Shown here one piece after another: positions 45,872 to 57,600 of a stretch of DNA of 64,000 nucleotides (position 1 is the stretch's first letter; the number at the start of each line of letters is the position of its first letter). The translations under genes were made by a program, and so were the position numbers. The stretch is taken from assembly GCF_902686445.1 (NCBI RefSeq), contig NC_062220.1:93930143-93994142 (forward strand). Direction: 5' to 3'. Source of the stretch: Sciurus carolinensis (Eukaryota > Chordata > Mammalia > Rodentia > Sciuridae). The notes beneath the pieces are model-generated. The model was not told the origin of the DNA, ran no database searches, and was given only the letters and a program-made list of their open reading frames with translations.

Positions 45872-46604
45872 AGGGTAGGGGGGATAAATTAAGACATTTC
45901 CAGATGAGGAAATTCCTTACTATAAGACTTGCCCTGTAAAAAATGTAAAAGGGACACCTGCTTGAAATGAAAAGATATTGACCATGAGTTGCTCTCCAGT
46001 ATCTTTTCATATGACCTCTAGCAAAGTTAAATACGTAGGCAAATATCAAAACTAGAATATTTGTAATTTTGGTTTGTAATTCTGTTTTTTGCTTTTACAG
46101 AATTTAAAAAGTTAAATGCCTAGAAATTAGTTATAAATCTATGTGAAATAGGTATAAAATATATAAAGATGTAATTTGTAACACTGCATACTGAAAAAGA
46201 GGGGGATGGAGCTATATAGGGATAGAGATTTAATATGCAGTTGGAGTTAATTTTGTGTCAATTCCAAATAAATTGTTATAATTTTAGGATATTATATGTA
46301 ATCCTCATGAAAACAGTAAAGAAAATACACAAAAAATGAGGGAATTAAAATGTGTCACTACAAAAAATGAACTACACATCAAGGAAGGCAGTAAAGGAGG
46401 ACATGAACAACAAAAAAGTTATAAGACATGTAGAAAATATATAATAAGATGTAAAAATAAGTCCTTCCCTGTCAACAACTACCTTAAATACAAAAGGCAC
46501 AGATTGGCAGAGTGGAAAAAACAATAAACCAACTGAATGAGCACTACAAGATACTAACTTTAGATCTAAAGATACACATTGGTTGAAAGTAAAAAAATGG
46601 ATAA

Positions 46605-47077
46605 AACCTGAACCCATAATCTGAAAATTCAAAATCTAAAGTTCTCCAAAATCAGAAGTTTTTTAAGCACTGATATGATGCCACAAGTACAAAATTCTAC
46701 AATATGAAACTTTTTCATGCACAAACTTATTAAAAATAGTCTACAGGTGCTGGGGTTGTGGCTCAGTGTTAGAGCACTTGCCTGGCATGTGTGAGGCACT
46801 GGATTCGATTCTCAGCACCACACAAAAATAATAAATAAAATAAAGATATTGTGTCTACCTACAATTAAAAAATTTTTTTTAAAAATAGTCTATAAAATGA
46901 TTTTAGGCTATTTGTATAAGATCTATATAAAACACAAATGAATTTCATGTTTAGACTTGGGTTTCATCCCCAAGACATGTCATTATTTATATCCAAATAG
47001 TCTAAAATCTGAAAAAATAATCCAAAATCTGAAACACTTCTGGTCCCAAGCATTTTGAATAAGAGATATTCAAACTG
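46605..47077. mobile_element. Tc1/mariner-type (Tigger-like) DNA transposon fossil
   Basis: The left end 'acctgaacccataatctgaa' and right end 'gaataagagatattcaaact' followed by 'gta' are imperfect inverted repeats of the '...atccgaaatgcttgggaccagaag' type found in mammalian pogo/Tigger-like non-autonomous elements. The interior contains 'aatttcatgtttagacttgg'. There is no transposase frame. It is inserted in the old L1 and itself carries an ID. Confidence 0.65.
46731..46892 (+). mobile_element. ID SINE with 13-bp target-site duplication
   Basis: TAAAAATAGTCTA occurs at 46731-46743 and 46880-46892. The insert opens 'caggtgctggggttgtggct', retains 'agagcacttgcctggcatgt' and 'ggattcgattctcagcacca', and has a long AT-rich tail containing 'ataaataaaataaagatatt'. 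Confidence 0.93.
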
Positions 47078-47261
47078 TAGTAATGTAATCAAAAGGGAGA
47101 CGAGGAGGCCATAGTAAAATCAGATAGGCTTTAAATTTTAAAAAATGGGATAAGAGTCAATTCACCAGGAAAACATAAGTTATAAAAACATACACCAAGT
47201 ATCAGAGCTCCAAAATATATGGAGCAATCACTGATAGAACTAAAGGAAGAAATAAGAATGC

Positions 47262-47470
47262 CAACCACTCTGGCACACAACAGCTACTCCCAGCAGCTCA
47301 GGAGACTGAGCCAGGAGCATTATAAGTTTGAGGCCTGCCTGAACAATTTAGCAGAGGAGGAGGCAAAGGAGCAGGAGGTGAGAGAGGAGGAGGAGGAGGA
47401 GGAACTGGGGACATTTCTCAGTGCTAAAGCGCCCCTGGATTCAATCTCCAGTACAAGAAAAAATAAAAAC
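47262..47470 (+). mobile_element. Diverged MEN-type SINE with internal GAG-rich expansion
   Basis: 'tggcacacaacagctactcc', 'cagcagctcaggagactgag', then a purine-rich (GAG)n-like stretch at about 47355-47402 where the linker should be, then 'ctggggacatttctcagtgc' and 'ctggattcaatctccagtac'. The 91-codon ORF here reflects the expansion. Confidence 0.75.
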
Positions 47471-47555
47471 AGAAAGCTCTGCATTAATACTTAAAATTAA
47501 CACTACTAGTACTTCACTCTCAATCATGGCTAGAATACCAGACAGAAGCTCAGTT

Positions 47556-47725
47556 AAGGAAACAGAGTACCTAAAAAAATAACAGTATGAATCAAACACC
47601 ATTACCCTATGTAAATGTATGATTACACAAATGGTACTACTTCATGTACAAACAGAGAAACAAGATACATCCCATTTGTTTACAATAAAAATAAATTTTA
47701 GAAAAAAGGAAACAGAATACCTAAA
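47556..47725 (+). mobile_element. 5'-truncated L1 3' end with 20-bp target-site duplication
   Basis: The insert 47576-47705 matches the 3' UTR of the long L1 (about 10894-11010): 'attaccctatgtaaatgtat', 'gattacacaaatggtact', 'catcccatttgtttacaata'. The flanks AAGGAAACAGAGTACCTAAA and AAGGAAACAGAATACCTAAA (47556-47575, 47706-47725) differ at one base. Confidence 0.92.
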
Positions 47726-48142
47726 CAACACTATAGACCAATTGGATGCAACAGACATATGTAGAACATTCCACCCAACAAGAGCATAATACACACTTTT
47801 CTCAAATAAAGATGAAACATTCTCCAGGATAGACCATATGCTGGGCAACAAGTCTAAATACATTTTAAAAAGACTGAAATCATAAAAAGCATCTTTCCTG
47901 ATCAAAAGTAATGAAATTAGAAATCAACAACAGAGGAAAACTGGAACATTCACAAATATGTGGTGTCTAAAAACACATTCTTAAACCCGATGAGCCAAAG
48001 AAAAAAATCACAAGGGAAATTAAAAAGTATCTTATGAGACACAAAAATGAAAACAAAACATACTGAAACTTACAGAATCCAACAAAAGCAATGCTAACAG
48101 GAACACTTAAGTTTGCAAATACTTCTATCAAAAAAAGAAGCA

Positions 48143-48215
48143 AGGCCTAGAGATGAGGCTTAGGGGTAGAGTGCTTGCCTGGCATGTACCAGTCCTAGTT
48201 TGGATCCCCAGAGGG
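48143..48215 (+). mobile_element. ID SINE
   Basis: 'ggcctagagatgaggcttag', 'gggtagagtgcttgcctggc', 'tagtttggatccccaga'. The tail is replaced by a short purine-rich run. Confidence 0.8.
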
Positions 48216-48814
48216 AGGAGGAGAAAAACTATCTCAAACCAACAACCTAACTTTACAATATAAGGAACCAGAAAAAAAAAGATAAAAAAAAATTAAAAAT
48301 AAAACCTAGGAAACAAGAGGGAAAATAACCCAAAATCTGGCAGACAGAGCAAATAATAATGGTTAAGGCAGCAATAAGTAAAATAATGAAAGAAAAACAA
48401 CACAAGACAAAAGCTGAGTCTTTGAAAAGACAACAAAATTGACCAGCCTTTTATCTACACTGACTAAAACATTAAAGTGAAGACTCAGATTACTAAAAGC
48501 AGAAATGAAATCAGGAATTTTACTATCAATTTTATAAAAATAAGGATTATAAGAGAGCAAAATAAAAACAACTATTGACAACAATTGGAAAACCTGAATA
48601 AAATGGACAAATTTCTAGACAGTCATTAACTTACCAAAACCAAATTATAAAAAACTATTAATCCCATCACTATTGTCATCAGTCTGAGGTCTACATAGCC
48701 AGATGGGTGAATGGAGGGAGCAAAAATGGAATCTTCCATACCAAATGACTTTTTATTTTACTCCTTCAATTAGCAACATCTTTGCACATCTATGGTTACC
48801 ATTTACTGTCTACA

Positions 48815-49107
48815 ATTGAACTGTCCAACATAGTAACCACAAGCCAAATGTGACTGTTTATGTTGTCATTTAAACTAATCAAAATTAAAAGAAATTAAAA
48901 ATTCAGTTCATCAGTGGCTTAGCTTCCCTTTGCTGTTGTCATTCATTGAAACATAGTCACAGGTTCCAGGCATTAAAACATGCACATTTGGGAGGGACCA
49001 TTGCTCTGCCAGCCACACTTTTAAGATTTCAATCTCCACACGTGTTGGATATCACAGATTTCAAAACATTTTCACCTATTTTCATTGTCTGTCAGACAGT
49101 ACTGATC
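48815..49107. repeat. Old DNA-transposon-like repeat (hAT-like), unassigned
   Basis: 'aactgtccaacatagtaacc', 'acaagccaaatgtgactgtt' and 'aaattaaaaattcagttcat' at the left and 'cagacagtactgatctaga' at the right resemble a palindromic non-autonomous element common in mammals. I cannot name it. The middle seems to hold unrelated sequence. Confidence 0.4.
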
Positions 49108-49109
49108 TA

Positions 49110-49210
49110 GAGGTTAAGAATCTTTGACAAGTTATTAGCTTATTTGTGCATAGTTTCTGCCTCTGTATAATGGATATAATAGCAAGATCCAGGATGGGGC
49201 TATAAAGAGT
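49110..49210 (+). repeat. MIR fragment
   Basis: 'tttgacaagttattagctta' followed by 'tgcctctgtataatggatat' matches the sense MIR core. Confidence 0.55.
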
Positions 49211-50629
49211 GGGGAGATTAATAATAGTGCTGTTGATGTTCTTATATTACATAGAATAAAAAAACTGCACATTCCAAGATTTAAAGTCACCTTAGCTCCC
49301 CATGTGAACTACTTTCCTAGATGCCCTGATAGTAGCTTGGTGGCATGCACCAAAGCCAAGGGACCTTGCTGCTTCCTGAAAGGCAATGGTAGACAGCTTG
49401 TGGTTCACATTTAGGAAGCACAGCTCATCCTCTGCCAGAATGATAAAGGACAATGGGGAAGAAACCAAAGTTGGAGGGCAAAAATGATTTCAGAGGGTTT
49501 AACAAAAACACAAGTTTTGAAGTAAGGAAAGAGACAACCTCCATAATAGTCAAATCAAGACTTGCAAATTGAATACAAGGCAAGAGTGATGAATGAAGTC
49601 CCAGTGAGAGAGCAGCTCGGCTGTCTGTTGGGGGTTCTGTGGGCAGCGACTGCCCCTTTCTCTCTATTCTCCTCCTTTGTGTCCTGCCTGGGCATTCATG
49701 AACATGTTCTCAACATGATGGATGGTGCAGGCAGACCTGGAAAGAGAGCTCTGCACTAAACTGAGCTCCAGCAAGCCCCAGAGCAGGGCCTCCATATGCC
49801 TTGCACAAGAATCACAAGAATAATGCATTTTTCTTATGCAAAAAGTACTCATCAGGTTCCTACTCTGTGCCCTGCTAAACTCCTACTGGTCCAGCCCATC
49901 CAGATCTACCTTCCCCTTGCCTCTCTCTTCATACTTCTCTTAACCATCCTGCTCTCTGACCACCCCAAATTTATCTGGGTACATGCTTTTCCTTTGGTTC
50001 ACAATGAATGCCTTCCCCTACCTGGTCTCTGTGCCAACCCAGGCTCCCCACATCTCACCTACACAAATTCATTAGCATTTATGTCCTTTTTCCAGATGAG
50101 AATCTGATCTCAAGTAGGATATAGACAAGTGGGGAGGTCCAGGTGGAGGCTGAGACATCTCGCTATGGGAGTACTGGGGTGAGATAGTGAGGACTAATGG
50201 GCTATATCTGAGCCCCACGGATACTGGCCTTTTAAGCAGGGTCTGGGTGAGATAGGGGGCCTACAGGCATCCCTGGTTGGTGATAAGGAGTGGTCCCAAG
50301 TTGGGGAGCATGGAACTACTCACACACCAGCAAAGAACTCAACAAGGATTCCTGTACTCACAGATCAAGTAGGGCTCCTGAGGGGAGCAGCTTTGTGAAC
50401 CCAAGATGTACAGGGTAACTACCACTCAGCATGCAGCAGTGGCAGATGCACGGTGCCACTCTTAGTGGCCTTATGTGCCACAGGCATCACCAGAGTACAC
50501 AAAATGGACAGGAGTGAGATGCTAGCAAACTCCTCTCAGTCGCCCCCAGGGTTAAGGCCAGATTAAGATCTTCATATACAACCAGACGACCAAAGTATAA
50601 CCAGAAAAATTAGAGTATACTTCATTTAT
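49211..50629. other. Mostly unique non-coding DNA
   Basis: About 49850-50100 has an L2-like sense order ('ggttcctactctgtgccctg', 'cctctctcttcatacttctc') at low confidence. The remainder shows no recognised feature; a 103-codon ORF at 49796-50107 overlaps the L2-like part. Confidence 0.4.
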
Positions 50630-50720
50630 GTATGATCTATCAAAATGTATAAATGCATTCTACTGTCATGTACAACCAATTAGAACAAATAAAAATTTTA
50701 AAATGTAAATTTGAAAAAAT
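50630..50720 (+). repeat. Isolated L1 3'-terminal stub
   Basis: 'tatcaaaatgtataaatgca', 'ttctactgtcatgtacaacc', 'aattagaacaaataaaaatt': a third copy of the short L1 3' end seen at 11748 and 44001. The target-site duplication is not clear. Confidence 0.75.
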
Positions 50721-51465
50721 GATCTTCAGAGGCATCACCTGTGTAAATCTAGTGAAAAGTCATACTAAACAATACATATGTATCAGTGAATCCACCAAAT
50801 CATTTTTCCGTGGATAACCCACTGGATGCTTTTCTTATAATATCAAATCCGTTGTCTTCGACAATTGGTCATCCTATGAACAGTGCTTGATTCCCTAAAT
50901 GAGCACTGTTCAGAGACTCCAAGACCAAACAGGGTAAAACTAAGCATATCTGGAGGATCTCTGTGCAGCAAGTAAGCAAAGAAGTTAGCCAAGTTTGGGC
51001 TTTTTACAAGTACTGAACATCCATCAAAGCCAACAAAGCAGAAGGGTCTCCAGAGTCCTTGAATTATACGGCATTTTTAACATAGCCTGTGACAGTCCAG
51101 ACTTTTTCAGAGGCAATGTTTTTCTACCTCACAAGTTATAGGAGTGGAAATTAAAGACCTCAAGCTGAATTGCCACTCTGCTATGAACCCCCAACTGCCC
51201 CTTACAAGGCCCTCATCAGTAGAGTGACAAGATCTGTCTTCACTGTAGGAGGCACAGGACAGCAGGAAATGGTCACATGGGACAATGGCAACTGCTTTGC
51301 TTCCAACACTAACAGCCCTACCAAGCAATTCCATTCAGGTCTGGATTCTGGAGAGAGACTTCCAGAAGGCACTGTGTGGATAAAGACCTTGTTCCCTTCA
51401 TTGGTGTGATACAGGGCAACACCCAAAAAAGACATAGAACTCTTCAGTCAAAAATCAGTCTGGAA
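50721..51465. other. Non-coding stretch, nothing recognised
   Basis: ORFs of 75-79 codons at 51107-51435 overlap on both strands without domains. Confidence 0.4.
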
Positions 51466-52005
51466 TGGTTCATTTTGGGTGTTAACTTGACTGGATTAAG
51501 GAATACCTAGAAACCTAGAAAAGGTGAGGCTGTTTCTAAAGATTAGTATGTGAATCTGAGCAGATGAGGTGGGGGAAGAACCACCCTCAGTGTGGACAGG
51601 CACCATCCCATTGGCCACGCCTAGAGAATATAAATACAGAAGGTGAACTGGTCTCCTCTTCAAGAGCTGTGGTAGACCTATTGTCCTGGTGCCTTGAACA
51701 TCAGAACTCCAGGTTCATTGACTTTTGGACTCTAGGATTTACACAAGCACCCCCCAGGTTCTCAGGCCTTGGGTCATGGGCTGAGAGTTTCTCCATCAAC
51801 TTCCCTAGTTCTGAGGCCTTTGGACTTGAACTGAAGCATACTACTGACATTCCAGGATCTTCAGCCTGCAGAGAGGCTTTTGGGGACTCCTCTACCTTTA
51901 TAGCTGCATGGGTCAATTGCTCTAATAAATCTCCCTTATAGCACTAGAAGACTCATATAGTCTTCTACTGGTTCTGTCTCTCTGGAGAGCCCTGAATAAT
52001 ACACA
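51466..52005 (+). mobile_element. ERVL solo LTR (MLT2-like)
   Basis: Opens 'cattttgggtgttaacttga' and closes 'ggttctgtctctctggagag' followed by 'ccctgaataatacac'. Landmarks are 'accaccctcagtgtggacag', 'gccttgaacatcagaactcc' and 'aagactcatatagtcttcta'. The AATAAA-type 'ctaataaatctccct' marks R/U5. No internal ERVL sequence adjoins it. Confidence 0.85.
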
Positions 52006-52014
52006 GTCATTTCT

Positions 52015-52100
52015 TCCATTCTCTTTTCTCCTTTTCCTACTTCCTTCCCTTCCCTTCATGCCTCTCTCCTTTCTCCATTCTTCCTCTTCTTCCTTCCTCC
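52015..52100. repeat. CT/TTCC-rich tract
   Basis: Pyrimidine-rich degenerate tract next to the LTR, containing runs such as 'ccttcccttcccttc'. Confidence 0.6.
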
Positions 52101-52104
52101 ATAC

Positions 52105-52600
52105 ATTTGTTTGTTCAACAAATATTTATTATGTACCTACTATAACCCAGAAACATTCTGGCCCCTAGGCATAGGTAAGACAAAATCTGTCAAAATTTCA
52201 TCAAATTTATCTTCTACTCAAGGAAGCATAGCATAAAGAAATGAATGGGTGACATCATTGGGCAGCAATGAGTGATATAAAGAAAATAAAGCAAAGTAAT
52301 AGATGGGGAAGGAGCTCAGGAGATTCTTTCAGATGAAGGGATAGGAAAGGCCACTCTAAGAAGAAGGCACGGCTGGGCAGCAAGTACAAAGGACCTGAGG
52401 CAGGGACTTCTTGCTGTGTTTGAGGAGCAAAAAGGTAGCCAGTACAGCTGGAGCCAAGTGATTGAGGCAAATGAGAATCTGGGCTGGAGAACAGTAGGGG
52501 CTGGGTCCTGCAGGGCTTTGTACTCCATGGTAGGATTAGGCTTTTACCCCCAGGATAAGGAAAGTCCTGGTGGTTATGAGTAGAGGAAGGAGATGATCTG
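52105..52600 (-). repeat. L2 LINE fragment, antisense
   Basis: 'tcaacaaatatttattatgt' followed by 'acctactataacccagaaac' opens the antisense L2 3' end. 'ggccactctaagaagaaggc', 'caaaggacctgaggcaggga', 'agccagtacagctggagcca' and 'gcagggctttgtactccatg' continue it. The 188-codon minus-strand ORF (52255-52821) lies mostly over this fossil and is incidental. Confidence 0.7.
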
Positions 52601-53124
52601 ATTCTTGGTTTTGATTTTTGTTGTTGATACTGTTTTTTTTTTGTTGTTGTTGATATTGCTTGTTTGCATTTTTTGTTGCTGTTTGTTTGATTCTGTATCC
52701 ACACTAAAATGTTTAGGGGAAAGAGTGCTGATTTGTGCAAATTACTTTGAAATGCAGCAAAAGATAAGATGGATTGAGGGATGGATAAAGGAACAAATGG
52801 AGACATCTGTGATAAAAACAAGTACTATAAAATGTTCATGCCTGAATCTAGGGGTGAGTATATGAACATTTGTTGTAAAATTCATAGCTTTCAGTAGATG
52901 AAATTTTTCACAATAAAATGTTCAAAAGGTACTGCCTACCGTGTGGGAATAGACTGGAGGGAGGTAAAGTAGAACCTGGAAGACAGTGAGGGGCCACTGC
53001 CAGGACCTGCTGGAGGTCTGGAGGCCCTGAACCAGCTTGGTGACTGGGAATTAATGGGTAGTGGAATGTTCGTTTGAAAGGGCAGCTGGGCTTCAAGGAG
53101 GGAGGGAAAACAATTGTAAGCTGG
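52601..53124. other. Non-coding stretch with TTG-rich tract
   Basis: A (TTG)n-like tract at about 52618-52690 sits at the end of the L2 fragment. The rest has no recognised feature. Confidence 0.45.
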
Positions 53125-53420
53125 AGGCAGCTAGTCTAGCTGGAATCCTGCCTCTTCCACCTGCTCTGTGACCTTGAGCACATTACCTGATTTCTCGGAG
53201 TCTCAATTTCCTTAATGGTAAAATGAGGGAACAGAATTGACCATGCAATGTTCTATTTTCTTTATGCAGGGGATCACAACCAGGCCTTTGCGTGTACTAG
53301 GCAAGCGCTCTACCACTGAGCTACATCCCCAGCCCTAACATTCTTTTCAATAATATGACATGTAAAATTGCCTAGAAGAGAGCTGGGAACAAAGCAGATG
53401 ATAATAAACACTCATTCTCC
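53125..53420 (+). repeat. MIR split by an ID insertion
   Basis: The left part is the sense MIR core ('ctctgtgaccttgagcacat', 'gagtctcaatttccttaatg', 'gtaaaatgaggg'). The right part (53340-53420) resembles the MIR tail ('gagagctgggaacaaagcag'). The ID at 53265-53336 lies between. Confidence 0.7.
53265..53336 (-). mobile_element. ID SINE, reverse orientation
   Basis: 'gcaggggatcacaaccaggc', 'ctttgcgtgtactaggcaag', 'cgctctaccactgagctaca', 'tccccagccc' is the complement of an ID. The T-rich stretch before it is the complement of the A tail. Confidence 0.88.
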
Positions 53421-54496
53421 CCAAAGTATGCATTAGGAGAGTTTGAAAACCATTGATGTTATCAATGACCACTTGAACACAAACTCTGCTACCAATTTTG
53501 TACTAAATAATAAGTTCTGAAACCTCCAAGAAAAGGATTTTTACTTTTTAAAACTCCTTAAAAAACACAGAAAGCCTTAATCGAAGAAAGAATAAAAGAA
53601 AACAAATGAGGTTCCCCTTTAACCTATAGGAGTCCTGGACATTTTCAAGCAGTAAGGGCCATTCTGCAAATCTGTAACCTTGAAGCCTCACCTCCCAATC
53701 CACATGAGCATACTTCACTTCCGGTTGTTTTGGGAGACTGACAATGAGTCTGTTAAAATAAATAAAATTTTTTAAAAAAGAAAGAAAAAGAAAAAAGAAA
53801 GTAGGAGTAAACGGAACCCATAGCTTACAATCACAACCTCAGCACTTTGTGATCTCCCTAATGACTTTCCTATGTCTCTAAACTTTCAAATTTTGGCTAA
53901 ACCCAGGAGTAAAAATTGCCAAAATGCTGTGGACAAGACATCCTTTTATAAAGGTACTGGGAAGCCCATACAACATGTCCAGTAAATTGGAATTTTGCTG
54001 CCAAAACTACTAAATCAATTGATTACTCCCAGAGAATGTTCTCTCTGATTCTCTCTTTCTTTCTCTCCTCCTCTCACTCCTTGAGCTCTTTCCCTCCCCC
54101 AAGCCCCTCTGGAATTGCCTCACTCTCCTGGAACCTCTGACTCAGCTGTATAAATAACAGGAAAAATAATTAGAAGTCGGAGGTCAAATGCTCCAAATGC
54201 CCATTTGACAATTTGCTCTTTTCCCACCAGGACTGGGCGCCTTGGTTTCCTTGTGGGAGCAGTTTTTGCAACCCCTAGTCATTCAGGTAGTGAAAAAAGA
54301 AAGAAAGGAAAAGAAAAATTGACCCAGAGTGGTGTTTCAGGCCTGGTCAGAATCCTGGGCCAAATTCCATACCACGAGGAATGCTGCACGAGTCAGGACT
54401 GCCTATCTGTTCTGCTTTATAGGTTATCAAAAAGTCAGAAAATCCAGGGGTCCCTGCAGAATACTAATTGTGATGTTTGCCCTAGCACCCTGAGTG
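53421..54496. other. Non-coding stretch, nothing recognised
   Basis: An A/G-rich run at about 53770-53805 is the only simple structure. The 104-codon ORF at 54205-54519 has no domain and runs into the MIR. Confidence 0.4.
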
Positions 54497-54640
54497 TTCA
54501 TAGCATCCCTCCTTTGTAGAGGAAGAATCCGAGACACAGAAAGACAAAAGTAGCTTGCCTGAGATCACACAGCCAGTAAGTGGTATGGATTTGAACATGG
54601 ACGATCCAGAATCTTCATCATTATACAACTTCTCTCCAAC
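54497..54640 (-). repeat. MIR, antisense
   Basis: 'gaggaagaatccgagacaca' followed by 'ttgcctgagatcacacagcc' and 'agtaagtggtatggatttga' is a clear complement of the MIR core. Confidence 0.85.
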
Positions 54641-57600
54641 CTAATCCAGTCTCTTCTTCTAGTGCTGGTCACCACATGTTAGTCCCATCTACATCCCCAT
54701 GGCCAGACCCAATGGTTGGGTTGGTGCAGGGACCTGATAATCCAGCTCTATGTATCAGGTAACACTGCCTGCCCTGTGCCGAACACCTCCTAGCAAAATA
54801 TAATAACAAAAATAATGACAAGTTAGGGTCCTGCTTCAATTTTGGTTAAATGTCCATAGATATTGACAGGCTGAGATGGCTCCATGGAGCCTGCAACTAG
54901 GGTAGGAGCAACAGAATTCCCTGAGCAAAACTTACCACTAAATACAAGGAATCTGACACTGTAGCCTAGCACAAAGCTTAGGTTCCCCACACAATGAGTG
55001 AGTGAAATCCTGGGCCCAGAATAATGCTAGATCTGTACCATATACATGCTGCCACTCAAGGGGCAGGTATATGTCCTGGGAGAAAATAGCTCTGTGTGAC
55101 TTGAAAGAGCTGCCTCTCTCTCAGGCTCAAGAGGCCTGATTCTGCCACCAACTCATTTTAACACCAAGAAAGGGGTGTGGGACTGGGGCAGGGGAAGGGA
55201 TCTCACTTCTAGGGGAGCAGCTTGGATTCTACCAAGCAGAGTTTTCACTTCCCAGTGCTGAGACTTGGAGTCACCTTCCAGTTGCAGCAGCCCCAAGGGT
55301 GGTCAGGTATCCCTGACCATGAACCTTGAAGACACCCTGTGGTACAGCTCCCCTGCCCTAAGGAGTGGACTGGGCAGCAAGGCACAGTTCAGCTCAGAGC
55401 AGCACCTCTGAGTTCCCTCCAGGGCTGTCTGATTATGAGGCATGGTAGCAAACAATGACCACAACTCATTCTCAGATCCATGCAAGCATCCCTGAGGTCA
55501 CTCAGGAATGATGAGGGTCAGGGAGGGAAATTCTTGCCAAGACTGAAGGCTTGCAGATAAGTTGGTGGGAGCTTGTGGCTTCAAGGATCAGTGTATGCAG
55601 CTACCCCCATACTGACTGGCTTGTGAAAGCTGAGTAGTCAGGACACGGACATTTTGAAGTTGGAGAATTTTGACTTGGGTATTAAGTGGGTGCTGAAAAC
55701 ATAAATGGCAAAGTATCCATGTCTCCGGATTCTATCACTGGTCAGTGTCAATTCCCATCATTGTCTACATGATACAACATAAGAATGGCATTATAAGGTG
55801 CTAAGGATAGAAAGTGCAACTGCTCTCCTAGGGACCCCTCCAGGCATCCATCACACTAGTGTTCCTCAGCTCCAGGGCATTCGTCTTTGGCTCTTGTTCT
55901 GCAACCTCACTCCATGGATGGGCTATCTGGTTTGAAGTCATCTACCTTGTCCCTAACTCTGCACCCAATGTGTGCACCACCAGTTCCAGGGTTGTAGCTA
56001 TGAATGAGAACTCCATGACCCTTACTACAGCCCAGTGGGCCCTCTCACCTTAGAGGAAAGAATAGAAGACACAGGGCCTAGTAGTGGTCAGCATTTCAGA
56101 ATCCACATTGTCCACCGACCTTACGAATGCCAAAGCTTGCCCACCCCACCCCTTACCACTGGCCAGTGAAGCTAACTCTGGGGGACGTCTGTGTTGGCTC
56201 TAGGTTACTGATGGGGACTAGGGCAAAGAAACCAACCTGCCTTCATGTGCTGTTTCCACTTTCCCAAATACCTGCTCACACAAACCTCCTCCAGATATTT
56301 GATTTAATACCTCTCCATTACAGCAGAGTAAATTGTGATTCGGAGTCCACAATGCAAGTCAGGGACAGAACCTCTAGAATTCAGGTGTGTCAGCTACTAT
56401 GAATGACCATAGTTATTCCCTTCCTCACTTTCTCTGGGATTCAGTTAACAGACCTGAACCAGGTTGAGGAAGACTACCAGCTGAAAGGAGGCTTCCTATG
56501 ACATGACATGCCTACGAAGGAGGAACCTATAGAACAACATGGAATCTGTAAACTTACAGATCCCATCTCTCATAGAAATTCTGACACAGAGTTGAATGAT
56601 GTTATTTTGGTCCCCACACTTTGGTTTAGCTTTGGCATCAATCATTGATCTGTCTTCTTTTGCATTTGTATCTCGGATTTCATGGGATCATTTTCAATAA
56701 CTGAATATCCTAAAATGTAGTGTCTCATTATGAGTCACAACTATGACTTTGTTTTAAAAACCCTTATTAGCAAATCACAAATTATTGATTTATTTATCAG
56801 ATGGAGTAAATTAATATTAGCTTTTATCATGGTATAATGAATTCTAGTGTCATGGTAAAATGAATTTACAGCTAAAGTCTATCACTTGCCATGCCCCAAT
56901 AACTCTGTAGTACAATGACCATCAGACTTGAAATCCCAGGATGTTCAAACTCTGAACCATCCTGTGTTGCAAACACTTCCATGAGGAAGACCCATCATTT
57001 TAGGAAGCCCAAGGTTACACACACTTCAACAGGGTGGTTCCTCTCTCCCACTAAATAGGAAGATGACAAGGTCAGATGCAATCCACATAGATGATCTTCT
57101 TTGCTCATGGACTCATGTATTCCTCTGCCTTCTGAAGACAAGAAAATATCCACAAAGGGGACACAAAGCTTTAGAGTTTTTATAGTAGTTTGAGCTTGAA
57201 CTTTGCCCCAAAGGACATCCAGCAGCTTTCAGAATGCAATGCCAGATAAGATGAGCACATCCACAGGTACCTTTGAACCCCTTCCCTGCCATGCTGCATC
57301 GGCACCTCACTTCAGGGGATTCAAGCTCCCAGCTCCTGCAGGGTAAGTGTGAAAACCTCACTCTCACTGCCCCTCAGCATCTTGATACAGATGCACAGTG
57401 AGGCCTTCGCAGCAAAATGTGGTGCTGCTTTTGACTGTGAGATCCAGGCCTTCAAGGGAGACCTGCCACTGGGAAGGAGAAGTTTGTTATATCTCCTTAG
57501 CTGAGTTTTCCAGTGGGCTGAACTGTCCCTGAATTTCCCTCCCAAGCCAAGTTATACAGCCTACCTCAGAATCTTCTAGCATTTGAATCATAGACCATCC

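Larger units (their letters stand above)
44400..48660 (+). mobile_element. Ancient L1 (L1M type), 5' part to early ORF2, heavily interrupted
   Basis: From about 44880 the plus strand follows the 5' UTR/ORF1 of an old mammalian L1 ('aaatcacaaagcatacaaag', 'tttgagcaggcaagaaaaaa', 'gaagaaataatgactgaact'). The ORF1-ORF2 spacer runs at about 46060-46300, and early ORF2 at about 46480-48650 ('aggcacagattggcagagtg', 'agaacattccacccaacaag', 'attagaaatcaacaacagag'). Reading frames are destroyed. Inserted into it are a MEN (45667), a Tc1/mariner-like element (46605) carrying an ID, a second MEN (47262), a young L1 3' end (47576) and an ID (48143). 44400-44880 is assigned to its 5' UTR only tentatively. 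Confidence 0.8.

Noticed and set aside
52255..52821. 188-codon minus-strand ORF
   Set aside because: It lies mostly over an antisense L2 fossil and a TTG-rich tract; it is compositional, with no domain.
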